The notes beneath the pieces were generated by a model that ran no database searches, was not told the origin of the DNA, and saw nothing but the letters and a program-made list of their open reading frames with translations. Positions 16,503 through 23,425 of a stretch of DNA of 38,877 nt are shown in pieces (position 1 is the stretch's first letter; every line of letters begins with the position of its first letter). The position numbers and the translations under genes were made by a program. Source of the DNA: a virus; IMG/VR virus record IMGVR_UViG_3300028610_003339, positions 1 to 38,877 of that record; one strand, written 5' to 3'.

Positions 16503-16975
16503 TGGTTTGGGACAATATTCTAGACGCTGACGTTGATCCGGATTCGCCTCTGACAACCACTCTGCTTACTCAAATCCGAGACAATTTAGTAGCGCTGCAG
16601 AATCAACCTTTCAGCTGGCCAATTGGGCTGGATTCTCAAACGCCGGGGGCCGCGGACACTTACGAGCGTCACACAATTTCTCCTTCGTACGAGATGGATC
16701 AGCACGTGCCGCAATTTGGAAAGAAGTTAGTAGCGGCGCTTCAGATGAGGACTATCTCGGGAACGGCAACCGCGGAGATGCGGATCAACGGAGAAGCGGA
16801 AATTTCCGACGAAGTTGTTTTTACGAACACCGCGTTCGAGCGAAAAGAATTTACGTTCGCGGATCTTTCCGCGCATCGAGACGCAATTTTGAGTTTCGAA
16901 ATTTGGATCAAGCACAGCGGTCCGGCGTTGATTACTGTGCAAGGCGAAGGCCCCACTTCGCGTTGGGAATCTTAA
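16502..16975 (+). CDS. Small tail/fibre-associated protein A
   Basis: 157 residues. It begins VWDNILDADVDPDSPLTTTL with LLTQIRDNLVALQNQP following, a motif often found at the start of phage tail or fibre proteins in metagenomic genomes. The remainder is strand-rich (GTATAEMRINGEAEI, AILSFEIWIKH). The next gene starts with a clearly related motif, so the two are probably products of a tandem duplication. Stop and neighbouring starts overlap by single bases, indicating coupled translation. Confidence 0.65.
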   Translation: MVWDNILDADVDPDSPLTTTLLTQIRDNLVALQNQPFSWPIGLDSQTPGAADTYERHTISPSYEMDQHVPQFGKKLVAALQMRTISGTATAEMRINGEAEISDEVVFTNTAFERKEFTFADLSAHRDAILSFEIWIKHSGPALITVQGEGPTSRWES

Positions 16976-17484
16976 TGGCAAATCGGTGGGACGACGTGTC
17001 AGACGCTCAAGTTGCGGAAGGAGCGCCAATTACCTCAGGGTTAGTTTTCCAAATAACCGATCAAATGGATTCGCTTTTCCAAAGGCCCCTTGTTTACGAG
17101 CAAAAAGTTAGGCAGACTCCGGGAAACATTAGTTTTGTTTCGTTCGAAGAAATTGTTCGCGAGCCCATTTGGCTGCCTAAAACTTTTGACGGGGGAGCAA
17201 CGCTTAAAACTTGGGTGCGTTTTCTTGCGTCGGGATCCGGATTGAATTGCGATCTTCGAATAGATCTCACGGATGGAGTGACCACTATTAGCGGCGGCAC
17301 CATGGTGCAGAAATTTGTTAACACGGCCGGAGTTATTTACGGGCCGTTTACGAACGCAATTAGTTTTGCTTTTGCAATTCCCGGTTATCTTGACGTGATC
17401 GTTAAAGGGCTTGACGTGGATGGTTCTTTTGACGCGGCGGTTCAAGCGCGCATTTTGTACGGGTACGTGGACACTTTTTTGTAG
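16975..17484 (+). CDS. Small tail/fibre-associated protein B (paralogue of the preceding gene)
   Basis: 169 residues starting ANRWDDVSDAQVAEGAPITS, then VFQITDQMDSLFQRP: the spacing of Trp-Asp, Asp-Ala, Pro, Gln-Ile, Asp and the final Pro matches the preceding protein. The C-terminal part (ATLKTWVRFLASGSGLNCDL, GYLDVIVKGLDVDGSFDAAV) is a beta sandwich-like segment also shaped like its neighbour's. Start ATG 16975 overlaps the previous TAA. The codons here are richer in A and T than in the head genes. Confidence 0.65.
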   Translation: MANRWDDVSDAQVAEGAPITSGLVFQITDQMDSLFQRPLVYEQKVRQTPGNISFVSFEEIVREPIWLPKTFDGGATLKTWVRFLASGSGLNCDLRIDLTDGVTTISGGTMVQKFVNTAGVIYGPFTNAISFAFAIPGYLDVIVKGLDVDGSFDAAVQARILYGYVDTFL

Positions 17485-17518
17485 CGAAGAATCCTTATCT
17501 AGGGAGGCGGGTTAACCA

Positions 17519-19072
17519 ATGAAGAAATTTCTCCTTGTCTTGCTTGTTCTGTGCGGTTTTACGGAGCATTCCTTGGCGCAACGCAGAGCGCTTACGGACG
17601 CTCAGCACCGCGACCGTCACAATTGCGTTTCGGACCCGCCCGAAGGCGCTTGCACGAACGATTCTTTCTGCGTGGACGGAACAAGCGGGTTTCTTTACTA
17701 CTGCGTGTCGACTTCTTGGGTTCGAGTGGCCGTGGCTTCGGCAAACGCGGAGACCTTGGACGGGCTTGACTCGACCCAGTTCCTTCGTTCGGACGTTGAC
17801 GATACCGGGACAAGCAAGCTCACCCTTTCAAGCACGACTCCTCTGCTTCTTTCAGGGACGGACCCAATTTTTGCTTGGGGCAACGCCGGGGGAGGGACGC
17901 AAAAGTTGAATTTCCAGGGGGATCCTTCGGCGACCGCCGGAGTAGATTATGGATTCTACTCTTCGACGATGGGGTCCGGCTGGGAGTTCCAAACAACGGC
18001 TACGAGTTCCGCAAATTTGATCTCCAACACCACCGCGAGCACGATCTCCGCTTCGGACTTGCTTGTGAAATCTACCGGCTCCGGGAATTTGACTTTGAAA
18101 TCCGACGCCGGGAACGTTGATATTCTGGAAACTGGAGCGGGAGACGTTACGTTTTCCGCGAGTGGTGGCAACGTTGAATTCCTTACCTCTCCAATTCTGT
18201 GGTCGGTAGCAAACCCAATCTTCAATTGGGGAGAAAGCGGCGCTCAAGATTTAAAATTTATCGCCGCGCTTTCCGCTTCACCAACTTACGAGTTCAAGAA
18301 CAATAACGTTGGATCGTTTAAGTTTCAAGTAAGCGACGGCGTCAATCTTATAAACATGTCCCAGCCCGCTTTTTTCTTTGGATCCGGTTCCATTGGGTTT
18401 GTCGCGGTTGGAGGAAATCTTTCTTTTGATTCCGCGATTGGGGGAGAAACGATTTTCAATGAAGCGCAAGCGGACAGAAATTTCAGGGTAGAGTCGGACG
18501 GTAATGCAAACGCGATCTTCGTTGATGCTTCGGCGAACCGGGTAGGGATCTTTGATTCGACCCCGGACGTTGAGCTGGACTTGATTGGGGACTTCGACGT
18601 TACGGGAGACGTTGACGTTGAGGGGGACGTTTTCGTTGGGGCCGGACAAGACAAAGCAACTTACGAGGACACCTGCCATCAAGTTTGGATCCTTTCGGCG
18701 GACCCCGCTTGGCCAAATGCCGCCGGGCTTTTCTATTCGTTCGTTGACGGCGCGGAATCCGCAACAGAGAACAACGTTGACGACGCCTTGCTGCCGGGCG
18801 CCCCCGGCTTTCTTTTTGGTAATCTAAGGGTGGAAGTGTCAACCGCGCCAGGAGCGGGAGAGAGCGCGGCGGTAACTTTGCGTTCCGGGGTTGCGGGGGC
18901 TCTTGCGAACACCGCGCTAACTTGCACGCTGACCGCGGGCACCAGCTGCACGATGTCCGCGTCGGCTTCGGTTTCCGGAGCCCGTAGAATTACAATTGGA
19001 ATCGTTACCTCCGCGGGAGCGGCCGACTCAACGGAGTTGATTGTTTCGTTATGTTCTTCCCCGGATATCTAG
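17519..19072 (+). CDS. Tail-fibre-like protein with an N-terminal Sec signal peptide
   Basis: 517 residues after AGGGAGG (17501-17507). Residues 1-20 (MKKFLLVLLVLCGFTEHSLA) are a textbook type I signal peptide: two Lys, a hydrophobic core, and S-L-A before Gln21. It lacks a lipobox. Residues 35-62 hold four Cys (Asn-Cys, Ala-Cys, Phe-Cys, Tyr-Cys), compatible with disulfides. Then comes fibre-type sequence: AETLDGLDSTQFLRSDVDDT, low-complexity beta repeats, FRVESDGNANAIFVDASANR and VGIFDSTPDVELDLIGDFDV, the pattern common in phage fibres. The C-terminal 130 residues (from ATYEDTCHQVW) are a separate beta domain with CTLTAGTSC. An exported fibre is unexpected because tails assemble in the cytoplasm. 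Confidence 0.75.
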   Translation: MKKFLLVLLVLCGFTEHSLAQRRALTDAQHRDRHNCVSDPPEGACTNDSFCVDGTSGFLYYCVSTSWVRVAVASANAETLDGLDSTQFLRSDVDDTGTSKLTLSSTTPLLLSGTDPIFAWGNAGGGTQKLNFQGDPSATAGVDYGFYSSTMGSGWEFQTTATSSANLISNTTASTISASDLLVKSTGSGNLTLKSDAGNVDILETGAGDVTFSASGGNVEFLTSPILWSVANPIFNWGESGAQDLKFIAALSASPTYEFKNNNVGSFKFQVSDGVNLINMSQPAFFFGSGSIGFVAVGGNLSFDSAIGGETIFNEAQADRNFRVESDGNANAIFVDASANRVGIFDSTPDVELDLIGDFDVTGDVDVEGDVFVGAGQDKATYEDTCHQVWILSADPAWPNAAGLFYSFVDGAESATENNVDDALLPGAPGFLFGNLRVEVSTAPGAGESAAVTLRSGVAGALANTALTCTLTAGTSCTMSASASVSGARRITIGIVTSAGAADSTELIVSLCSSPDI

Positions 19073-19387
19073 ATGGAGCCGGGAACGTTAATTCCGCTGC
19101 TTTCCGCAGCGGCGGGCGGGTTGATTTGGCTCGTGCGATTGGAGGGGCAAGTGCGCAGAGCCAATGAATGCGTTGTCGCGCTTGAAGAAAAAATTGGAGA
19201 CGCAGTCAAAGCGGCGGCACATTCCGCCGCTCACGTCGAAGAAGCGGCGTTGAGACTGGATGCCGCAAGAGAAGCAACGGTTCAACGAATTGAAGAGAAG
19301 ATGGAAGAGCAAACGCTTGACGTTGTTCAACGATTGGCGGCTTGCGAAACTCAGCTCACCATGCTGGTGAACGGGAGAAGAAAATGA
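19073..19387 (+). CDS. Small membrane-anchored coiled-coil protein
   Basis: 104 residues beginning MEPGTLIPLLSAAAGGLIWL, one hydrophobic segment (about residues 5-21), followed by a long charged helix with heptad-like spacing (CVVALEEKIGDAV ... VEEAALRLDAAREATVQRIE). The start follows the previous stop immediately. Together with the next gene it forms a pair of small membrane proteins at the end of the late operon, where lysis genes often lie; an accessory lysis (spanin-like or holin-associated) role is possible but unproven. Confidence 0.6.
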   Translation: MEPGTLIPLLSAAAGGLIWLVRLEGQVRRANECVVALEEKIGDAVKAAAHSAAHVEEAALRLDAAREATVQRIEEKMEEQTLDVVQRLAACETQLTMLVNGRRK

Positions 19388-19575
19388 AACAGCTTTGGGA
19401 TTCTTTCATGAACGACGGAGCCGCTACGAAGAAATGCCTTCGCGCAATCCTTGGAGCCGGGGGAGTTGCCGCGTCGGCGGGAACTTTACCGGTGGACTTG
19501 CCCCCGTGGCTTGCCGCGCTGATGGTTTTCGGAGCGCTGATGATTCGGGCCGGGAAGCCGGAAAAGGAGAACTAA
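19384..19575 (+). CDS. Putative holin-like small membrane protein
   Basis: 63 residues, start ATG 19384 overlapping the previous TGA, with GGGAG upstream. Two hydrophobic stretches, about residues 20-32 (AILGAGGVAASAG) and 41-55 (PWLAALMVFGALMIRA), are separated by a turn (TLPVDLPP), and the C terminus is charged (GKPEKEN). This is the general shape of a small class II holin. The endolysin, however, lies 17 kb away, so this remains a topology-based guess. It is the last gene before a terminator. Confidence 0.5.
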   Translation: MKQLWDSFMNDGAATKKCLRAILGAGGVAASAGTLPVDLPPWLAALMVFGALMIRAGKPEKEN

Positions 19576-19576
19576 C

Positions 19577-19706
19577 TTCTCGGTCAACAGTTGGCCCCCC
19601 CAGGGGGGCCGTTCTTCCTTTCCTTTATGAATGAATGAATTTTAATTTCCTTTAAAAGTAGTTACTCCGTTCCCTCCCCCTCACCCCCCCAATCCTTGAC
19701 CGAGAA
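19577..19706 (-). repeat. Left arm of the early-region inverted repeat
   Basis: Read on the - strand this segment gives, in order, TTCTCGGTCAA (complement of 19696-19706), a G-rich tract (complement of 19672-19690), an AT-rich part, and a 22-base sequence ending TTCATTCATTCAT (complement of 19627-19648). The same order occurs on the + strand at 38759-38840. The box TTCTCGGTCAA also occurs on the + strand at 19577-19587, so here it faces itself across the terminator. Confidence 0.8.
19593..19620 (+). terminator. Rho-independent-type terminator at the end of the late operon
   Basis: GGCCCCCC (19593-19600) and GGGGGGCC (19603-19610) form a strong GC stem, followed by GTTCTTCCTTTCC, a pyrimidine-rich tail. 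It lies just after the last late gene and before the early promoter. Confidence 0.75.
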
Positions 19707-19765
19707 TAATTCCCCCTGTCAGCCGTCACGACGCCTCACGGTGAGAGCGTCAAAAAATGAAAGGA

Positions 19766-19873
19766 TTTGGAAAGTCTAAAAAATTTATTTTGAGATGTCC
19801 ATTGTTCTCATTGCTTTCCTGACGCGTTTTTCTTTTGCTTTTTGCCTTGAATTGCCTTATAATAAGGGTATGG
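19766..19873 (+). repeat. Duplicated upstream module, copy 1
   Basis: About 108 bases, nearly identical to 21586-21694: TTTGGAAAG, an A/T-rich stretch, TTTATTTTGAGATGTCC, a pyrimidine-rich segment, and the promoter to ATGG. A third, partial copy lies at about 23176-23235. The A/T stretch about 50 bases upstream of the -35 box could act as an UP element. Confidence 0.88.
19835..19863 (+). promoter_or_regulatory. Early promoter P1
   Basis: TTGCTT (19835-19840), 17 bases, then a perfect TATAAT (19858-19863). The same boxes and spacing occur at two other places, which makes it a well-supported sigma70-type promoter. It reads into the first early unit; the mRNA would start near 19870, so the ATGG at 19869 is not the translation start. 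Confidence 0.85.
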
Positions 19874-19911
19874 TTAACGCAACAAAAACCCGCTCCCAAG
19901 GAGAAAACAAA

Positions 19912-20226
19912 ATGGCAAAGTTCACAATCGACCTCAGCACCGCTTCCGGACGCACCGCGCTTTTCAACGTTGGTCGTTTCTTCTCGCCGACCGGCACGGT
20001 TCATCGTCGCCGGGGATTGACCGGCGTGCAATGGAAGATTTTCCGGGCCGTGTTCTCCGGTGAAGCGGTTGATTCGCACGCCCCGGATGACGACGTGCTG
20101 GTCGTGTGGCGTTTCGTTGACAAGCTTGCCGACTGCCTCGGTTTCGAAGAGTCCGACGACAACGTCGATTTCAACGAGTGCATCGGGCAGCTGGAGATGA
20201 CTTGCGACGAGAGGGGGCTGCTCTAA
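19912..20226 (+). CDS. Hypothetical early protein
   Basis: 104 residues, start ATG 19912, with AAGGAG eight bases upstream. An ATG at 19869 and an earlier in-frame TTG-type start are excluded because they lie at or before the expected transcript start. The sequence MAKFTIDLSTASGRTALFNV leads to a basic loop (HRRRGLTGVQWKIF) and an acidic C-terminal half with two Cys. I do not recognise a family. As first gene of the first early unit it may be made very early in infection. The stop overlaps the next ATG (TAATG). Confidence 0.75.
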   Translation: MAKFTIDLSTASGRTALFNVGRFFSPTGTVHRRRGLTGVQWKIFRAVFSGEAVDSHAPDDDVLVVWRFVDKLADCLGFEESDDNVDFNECIGQLEMTCDERGLL

Positions 20227-20441
20227 TGGCCCGGTTCGTCACTATGATGCAGAACTACTGGGGGACGGGCATTTCCGTCGCGGGGTCCCTGGCAGCCGCC
20301 AGGGACGCCGGGGGCGAGGGAAATTTCATCACCTATCAACTTCCCGAGGGAGCGCGAGGCGTTCGGGTTAACGGCGTCACCGGGGTTGTGTCTTGGACCG
20401 GAGCGTCGAGCCCTTGGAAGGAGGTGGCCCGGAATGATTAA
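20226..20441 (+). CDS. Small hypothetical early protein
   Basis: 71 residues starting ARFVTMMQNYWGTGISVAGS. Start ATG 20226 shares a base with the preceding TAA, so translation is probably coupled. Sequence is Gly-rich with a strand pattern at the end (GVRVNGVTGVVSWTGASSPW). No known family. It overlaps the following gene by eight bases. Confidence 0.65.
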   Translation: MARFVTMMQNYWGTGISVAGSLAAARDAGGEGNFITYQLPEGARGVRVNGVTGVVSWTGASSPWKEVARND

Positions 20442-21177
20442 CCAACGCATCATCAAGAAGGTCGGAAAGCTTCTCGCTCTTGGCGCCGCCGGGAGCGGAG
20501 GAACCGAAGCCGAAGCTGCGTTGGCATTGCAGAGAGCGCAAGAATTACTGGAAGCGCACGGGCTTACCATGGCCCAAGTTCAAGCGTCCCAAGGGAAGGG
20601 AGGGAAGCTCAATTTCCGAGTCAATGAAGCGGTTGCTTATCGGCAGAAGAAAAACCATTTGGCGCAATTCGAGCAAGGACTCGTCGCCACTACCGGGAAG
20701 CTCACCGAGACCGTCCCGCTCATCGCGCGGCTTTCGAATGAGCCGGGCCTACGGGTGATTTTCGTTGGCGAGGAAACCGACGTGATGGTGGCCACCGAAA
20801 TTTTCGCTTGGCTTCAGAACGACGTTCGTCGCCGGGCCAGGAGGTACGTCGAGCAAGCGCAGCAGCTCAACCAACGTCTCTTTGGGGAAAACCCAGCCCG
20901 CAAGAAGGGGTGGAGCCCATCGCATCGTTCGTTCGCCGAGGGATACGCGGCTCGGATGTATCAACGAGCAGTGGCGCTTCGCGACCGGGAGCGCCCGCAA
21001 ACATACGCGCTTGTCCGGGTCGGCAAGAAGGAAGAAATTGCTCGATACCTCGCAAAAGAGAACGTTAAGGACCAAAAATCGAAGCGGCATCGGGGAAAGA
21101 TGGACTATGCGGCAATGGCCGCCGGGGCCGCTCAAGCGGAGAACCCCTCTCTGAACTTCCGCCGGGGCCTCAAGTAG
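20434..21177 (+). CDS. DUF2786 domain protein
   Basis: 247 residues; ATG 20434 is nine bases after AAGGAGG (20418-20424). Residues 1-45 (INQRIIKKVGKLLALGAAGS, then EAEAALALQRAQELLEAHGL) match DUF2786, a small helical domain found in phage and plasmid proteins. The middle has FVGEETDVMVATEIFAWLQ, and then a basic helical region with RSFAEGYAARMYQRAVALRD, as in the DUF7168-type partner domain. Function is unknown in the family. The C terminus is basic and could bind nucleic acid. Confidence 0.75.
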   Translation: MINQRIIKKVGKLLALGAAGSGGTEAEAALALQRAQELLEAHGLTMAQVQASQGKGGKLNFRVNEAVAYRQKKNHLAQFEQGLVATTGKLTETVPLIARLSNEPGLRVIFVGEETDVMVATEIFAWLQNDVRRRARRYVEQAQQLNQRLFGENPARKKGWSPSHRSFAEGYAARMYQRAVALRDRERPQTYALVRVGKKEEIARYLAKENVKDQKSKRHRGKMDYAAMAAGAAQAENPSLNFRRGLK

Positions 21178-21189
21178 AATCAAAAACCG

Positions 21190-21214
21190 GGGAGGGGGGA
21201 GTGGCCCCCCTTCC
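21190..21214 (+). promoter_or_regulatory. Intercistronic GC hairpin before a ribosome binding site
   Basis: GGGAGGGGGG (21190-21199) pairs with CCCCCCTTCC (21205-21214) over 10 bp including one G-T pair, with a 5-base loop. The GGAGG of the next gene begins seven bases later. Same layout as the hairpins at 7841, 21945 and 28691. Confidence 0.55.
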
Positions 21215-21233
21215 AAATTTTGGAGGGTTTAGA

Positions 21234-21512
21234 ATGGGCAAGGCGGCTTTAGCGCACGTTATCCTCGGACGAAACGTCGAGGTTCACTGGGACGGTACGA
21301 AGCTGGTCCTGGAAATCGAGACGGACCTCCGAGGCATCCCGAGCAAGAATCAGAACAACGACAATTTCACCGTCGGCACAACCGGCGGGAACCAGCTTTG
21401 CCCGGAGCCGCCGGGCGGATGGCCGAGCGACCTGGAGTGCAAGCTCGGCGTCAATTTCTACAGGATGGGCGACATCACCCCCGGCGACCCGGTGGAGACG
21501 GAGGAAGAATAG
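21234..21512 (+). CDS. Hypothetical protein
   Basis: 92 residues, start ATG 21234 after TGGAGGG. It begins GKAALAHVILGRNVEVHWDG and ends in an acidic tail (DPVETEEE). The middle contains TGGNQLCPEPPGGWP. No family recognised. It closes the first early unit; a perfect 14-bp inverted repeat follows its stop within a few bases. Confidence 0.65.
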   Translation: MGKAALAHVILGRNVEVHWDGTKLVLEIETDLRGIPSKNQNNDNFTVGTTGGNQLCPEPPGGWPSDLECKLGVNFYRMGDITPGDPVETEEE

Positions 21513-21517
21513 CCACG

Positions 21518-21561
21518 GTCAACCGTCACGGTGGCTCCCAGCGCGCGCCGTGACGGTTGAC
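21518..21561. repeat. Perfect 14-bp inverted repeat between early units
   Basis: GTCAACCGTCACGG (21518-21531) and its exact reverse complement (21548-21561) with 16 bases between. There is no T-run after it, so it may be a processing or protein-binding site, or a weak terminator. The half-site CGGTCAAC also occurs in the boxes at 19577 and 38759. Confidence 0.75.
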
Positions 21562-21585
21562 GCTCCGGAGGCGCTTTTCGACACG

Positions 21586-21694
21586 TTTGGAAAGCACTGA
21601 AAAATTTATTTTGAGATGTCCATTGTTTTCATTGCTTTCCTGATGCGTTTTTCTTTTGCTTTTTGCCTTGAATTGCCTTATAATAAGGGTATGG
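21586..21694 (+). repeat. Duplicated upstream module, copy 2
   Basis: Nearly identical to 19766-19873 from TTTGGAAAG to the ATGG after the -10 box. Differences are a few single bases and a short variation after GGAAAG. The high identity next to unrelated genes shows duplication of the regulatory segment alone. Confidence 0.88.
21656..21684 (+). promoter_or_regulatory. Early promoter P2
   Basis: TTGCTT (21656-21661), 17 bases, TATAAT (21679-21684), as in P1. Transcription should start near 21691, about 40 bases before the next gene. Confidence 0.85.
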
Positions 21695-21729
21695 CAATCG
21701 GGAAACAAAATCGGAAAGGAGAGAAAAAA

Positions 21730-21939
21730 ATGGCAACCCCGGCAGAAGAAAGAACGTTGGCGCGCAAGGCGCTGGCGGAAATGCTGAACACTGCAATTGA
21801 GCAAATTAGCGTCGACGCGCAGAACATCCTCGATGACCGCAACATGGGCGGTTACGGGCGCGATGACGACGAGACGGTGGGCAAAGAATTTGACGCCGTC
21901 ATGGCTCCGCTGCAAGCTTGGGTGGACGCTCAGAAGTAA
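21730..21939 (+). CDS. Hypothetical small helical protein
   Basis: 69 residues, ATG 21730 eight bases after AAGGAG. Predicted mainly helical: RTLARKALAEMLNTAIEQIS and KEFDAVMAPLQAWVDAQK, separated by an acidic, Gly-containing turn (GGYGRDDDE). No family recognised. It is the first gene behind P2 and is followed at once by a strong hairpin that may separate its expression from the next gene. Confidence 0.7.
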   Translation: MATPAEERTLARKALAEMLNTAIEQISVDAQNILDDRNMGGYGRDDDETVGKEFDAVMAPLQAWVDAQK

Positions 21940-21944
21940 AACCT

Positions 21945-21966
21945 CGGGGGGGTTTCGGCCCCCCCG
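21945..21966 (+). promoter_or_regulatory. Intercistronic GC hairpin (attenuator-like)
   Basis: CGGGGGGG (21945-21952) pairs perfectly with CCCCCCCG (21959-21966); loop TTTCGG. CTTTT follows, then GAGGAG of the next gene. Could be a leaky terminator or an RNA-stabilising element. Confidence 0.6.
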
Positions 21967-21985
21967 CTTTTGAGGAGAAAAAGAA

Positions 21986-22939
21986 ATGGCCAAAATCAGC
22001 AAGAAAAAGGTGACGCGGCGGGGTTCCAAGACGGCCGAGGGGACGCCAACCTCTCGCTCCGCCCGGAAACCTCGGGTCCGCCGGAAGGGACCTCGCCGCG
22101 ACCCGGCTCGACAGGCGCCGGGGGCCGCGTGGGGCTTTGTCAACGCGTTCCTCAAGGAATGCAAAGAGCTCGACCGAGACGCGGTTGACAAGGGCGTCGT
22201 TGTTCATTCCGGCGACGGCGGCGTGCGGTTCATTAACAGCCGCTTGGGACGGAAGCCCAGCATCAACGATTACCGCTCCTTTCTTCTGGCCGAAGCGGAG
22301 CGCCTGTTCGGCGAGGAGAAGCACCCCAAGACCGACATGTTCTTAATGGCGTCGGCCGTGGCAATGGAATTGCAGCACCGGGGATTCAAGGCGCACAAGT
22401 GCCTCGACCTCCTGAGCAGCAAGTTTGATTCGCGCCGGGCAATGTTCCGGCAAATGAACTGGGAAGCGGTTCCGGCCGACCTGCGCGGGAACCTAACACT
22501 TGCGGCGGCAGCGGCCCCGTATGGAGGTTACACCATGGCGAAGAAGGCGAAGGCGACCGACACCGAGAAGACCAGCAAGCGGGCCAGCGGCAAGACGTGG
22601 GGCCTGGGCGCGGGACCGACGCTCACCCGGATGTTCGAGACGAACGAGAAGGTGAAGAAGTCGAAGCGCATGACGGACGATGAGATGTCGGCGTTCCTGC
22701 ACGCCGAGTTCCCCGACAGCACGGCGACCTACTTCGACGACATCCAGCCGCTGCGAAGGAAGTTCAACCGGGGCGGGATGCCCGGCCAGACCGAGGTTCC
22801 GGACACGCAGTCGAGCCGGTACGACGATGACGGCAAGGTCGTGGTCGTGAAGCGCGGCGGCAAGCGCGCCAAGGCCGACGCCGAGGAAGCTCCCGCCAAG
22901 CAGAGCAAGGGGAAGGCCCGCATCAAGAAGTCCAAGTAG
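21986..22939 (+). CDS. Hypothetical basic protein with a likely internal start
   Basis: 317 residues, ATG 21986 after GAGGAG. The first 45 residues are very basic and disordered. Residues 45-175 contain WGFVNAFLKECKELDRDAVD and INDYRSFLLAEAERLFGEEK, helical and of unknown family. From Met184 (ATG 22535) a second segment starts with MAKKAKATDTEKTSKRASGK, then MTDDEMSAFLHAEFPDSTAT and a Lys-rich tail. The ATG at 22535 has its own GGAGG seven bases upstream, so a shorter 134-residue product is likely; the gene may be two genes joined in frame. Basic ends suggest nucleic acid binding, unproven. Confidence 0.7.
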   Translation: MAKISKKKVTRRGSKTAEGTPTSRSARKPRVRRKGPRRDPARQAPGAAWGFVNAFLKECKELDRDAVDKGVVVHSGDGGVRFINSRLGRKPSINDYRSFLLAEAERLFGEEKHPKTDMFLMASAVAMELQHRGFKAHKCLDLLSSKFDSRRAMFRQMNWEAVPADLRGNLTLAAAAAPYGGYTMAKKAKATDTEKTSKRASGKTWGLGAGPTLTRMFETNEKVKKSKRMTDDEMSAFLHAEFPDSTATYFDDIQPLRRKFNRGGMPGQTEVPDTQSSRYDDDGKVVVVKRGGKRAKADAEEAPAKQSKGKARIKKSK

Positions 22940-22947
22940 TTCCTTCC

Positions 22948-22978
22948 GGGGGGCCGGGTCGCCGGTCCCCCATTTTTT
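22948..22978 (+). terminator. Rho-independent terminator ending the second early unit
   Basis: GGGGGGCCGG (22948-22957) pairs with CCGGTCCCCC (22962-22971), 10 bp with one G-T pair and a four-base loop, followed by A and six T. It is the clearest terminator of the window. Confidence 0.88.
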
Positions 22979-23195
22979 GCCCGGCCGACCCTCCCTGACA
23001 ACCACCACGGCAGCTGACAGTGAGAGCGAATTTTCCGTGCCGCCGGGTCTCCCCGTCTCTCGTCCGCAGAGGAGGGGCTCAGCACAAACAACGTTGCAAG
23101 TGCTGTTGGCTCTTCCGTTTGCGAGCGTTTGGATTTTTTTTCGTCTTTTTTGTTAAGTGCTTAGCGCTTCAAGGGTTTACAGACGCGTTTTTCTT
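22979..23195. other. Intergenic stretch between early units 2 and 3
   Basis: No gene is supported. It contains GACAGTGAGAGCG (near 23017), similar to the CACGGTGAGAGCG before P1, then a T-rich segment, and the partial third copy of the duplicated promoter module from about 23176. Confidence 0.6.
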
Positions 23196-23224
23196 TTGCT
23201 TTTTGGGGCGTTTTGGTTTATAAT
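23196..23224 (+). promoter_or_regulatory. Early promoter P3
   Basis: TTGCTT (23196-23201), 17 bases, TATAAT (23219-23224). Only the pyrimidine-rich segment and the promoter of the module are conserved here; the spacer differs from P1 and P2 while both boxes are identical. The sequence ATGGTTAACGCAA after the -10 box is shared with P1. It probably drives the long replication operon. Confidence 0.85.
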
Positions 23225-23263
23225 TAAGGCATGGTTAACGCAAACAAAAAAGGAGAAAACAAA

Positions 23264-23389
23264 ATGGCAAAGAAAATTGATTGCACGCGCTGCAAGGGAA
23301 CCGGTTCCGCAAACGCCAGCGAGCTTCGCTCCAAAGGCGGGAACGGATGCCGCGCCTGCGACGCCACCGGAATCAAAGCAACCGCCTGA
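23264..23389 (+). CDS. 41-residue zinc-finger-like protein (DnaJ-type CxxCxGxG)
   Basis: Starts at ATG 23264 with AAAAGGAG upstream. It contains CTRCKGTG and, 15 residues on, CRACDATG: two Cys pairs of the CxxCxGxG type found in the DnaJ zinc domain. With only 41 residues it is a single minimal zinc module. It is the first gene behind P3. Small proteins of this kind are frequent in phages and their targets are generally unknown. Confidence 0.7.
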   Translation: MAKKIDCTRCKGTGSANASELRSKGGNGCRACDATGIKATA

Positions 23390-23425
23390 TTACGAAGCCG
23401 GACCACCCGGCAAAGGAGCAAGAAA

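Noticed and set aside
19795-19911. Upstream start for the first early gene
   Set aside because: It would begin inside or before promoter P1; ATG 19912 with AAGGAG is far better.
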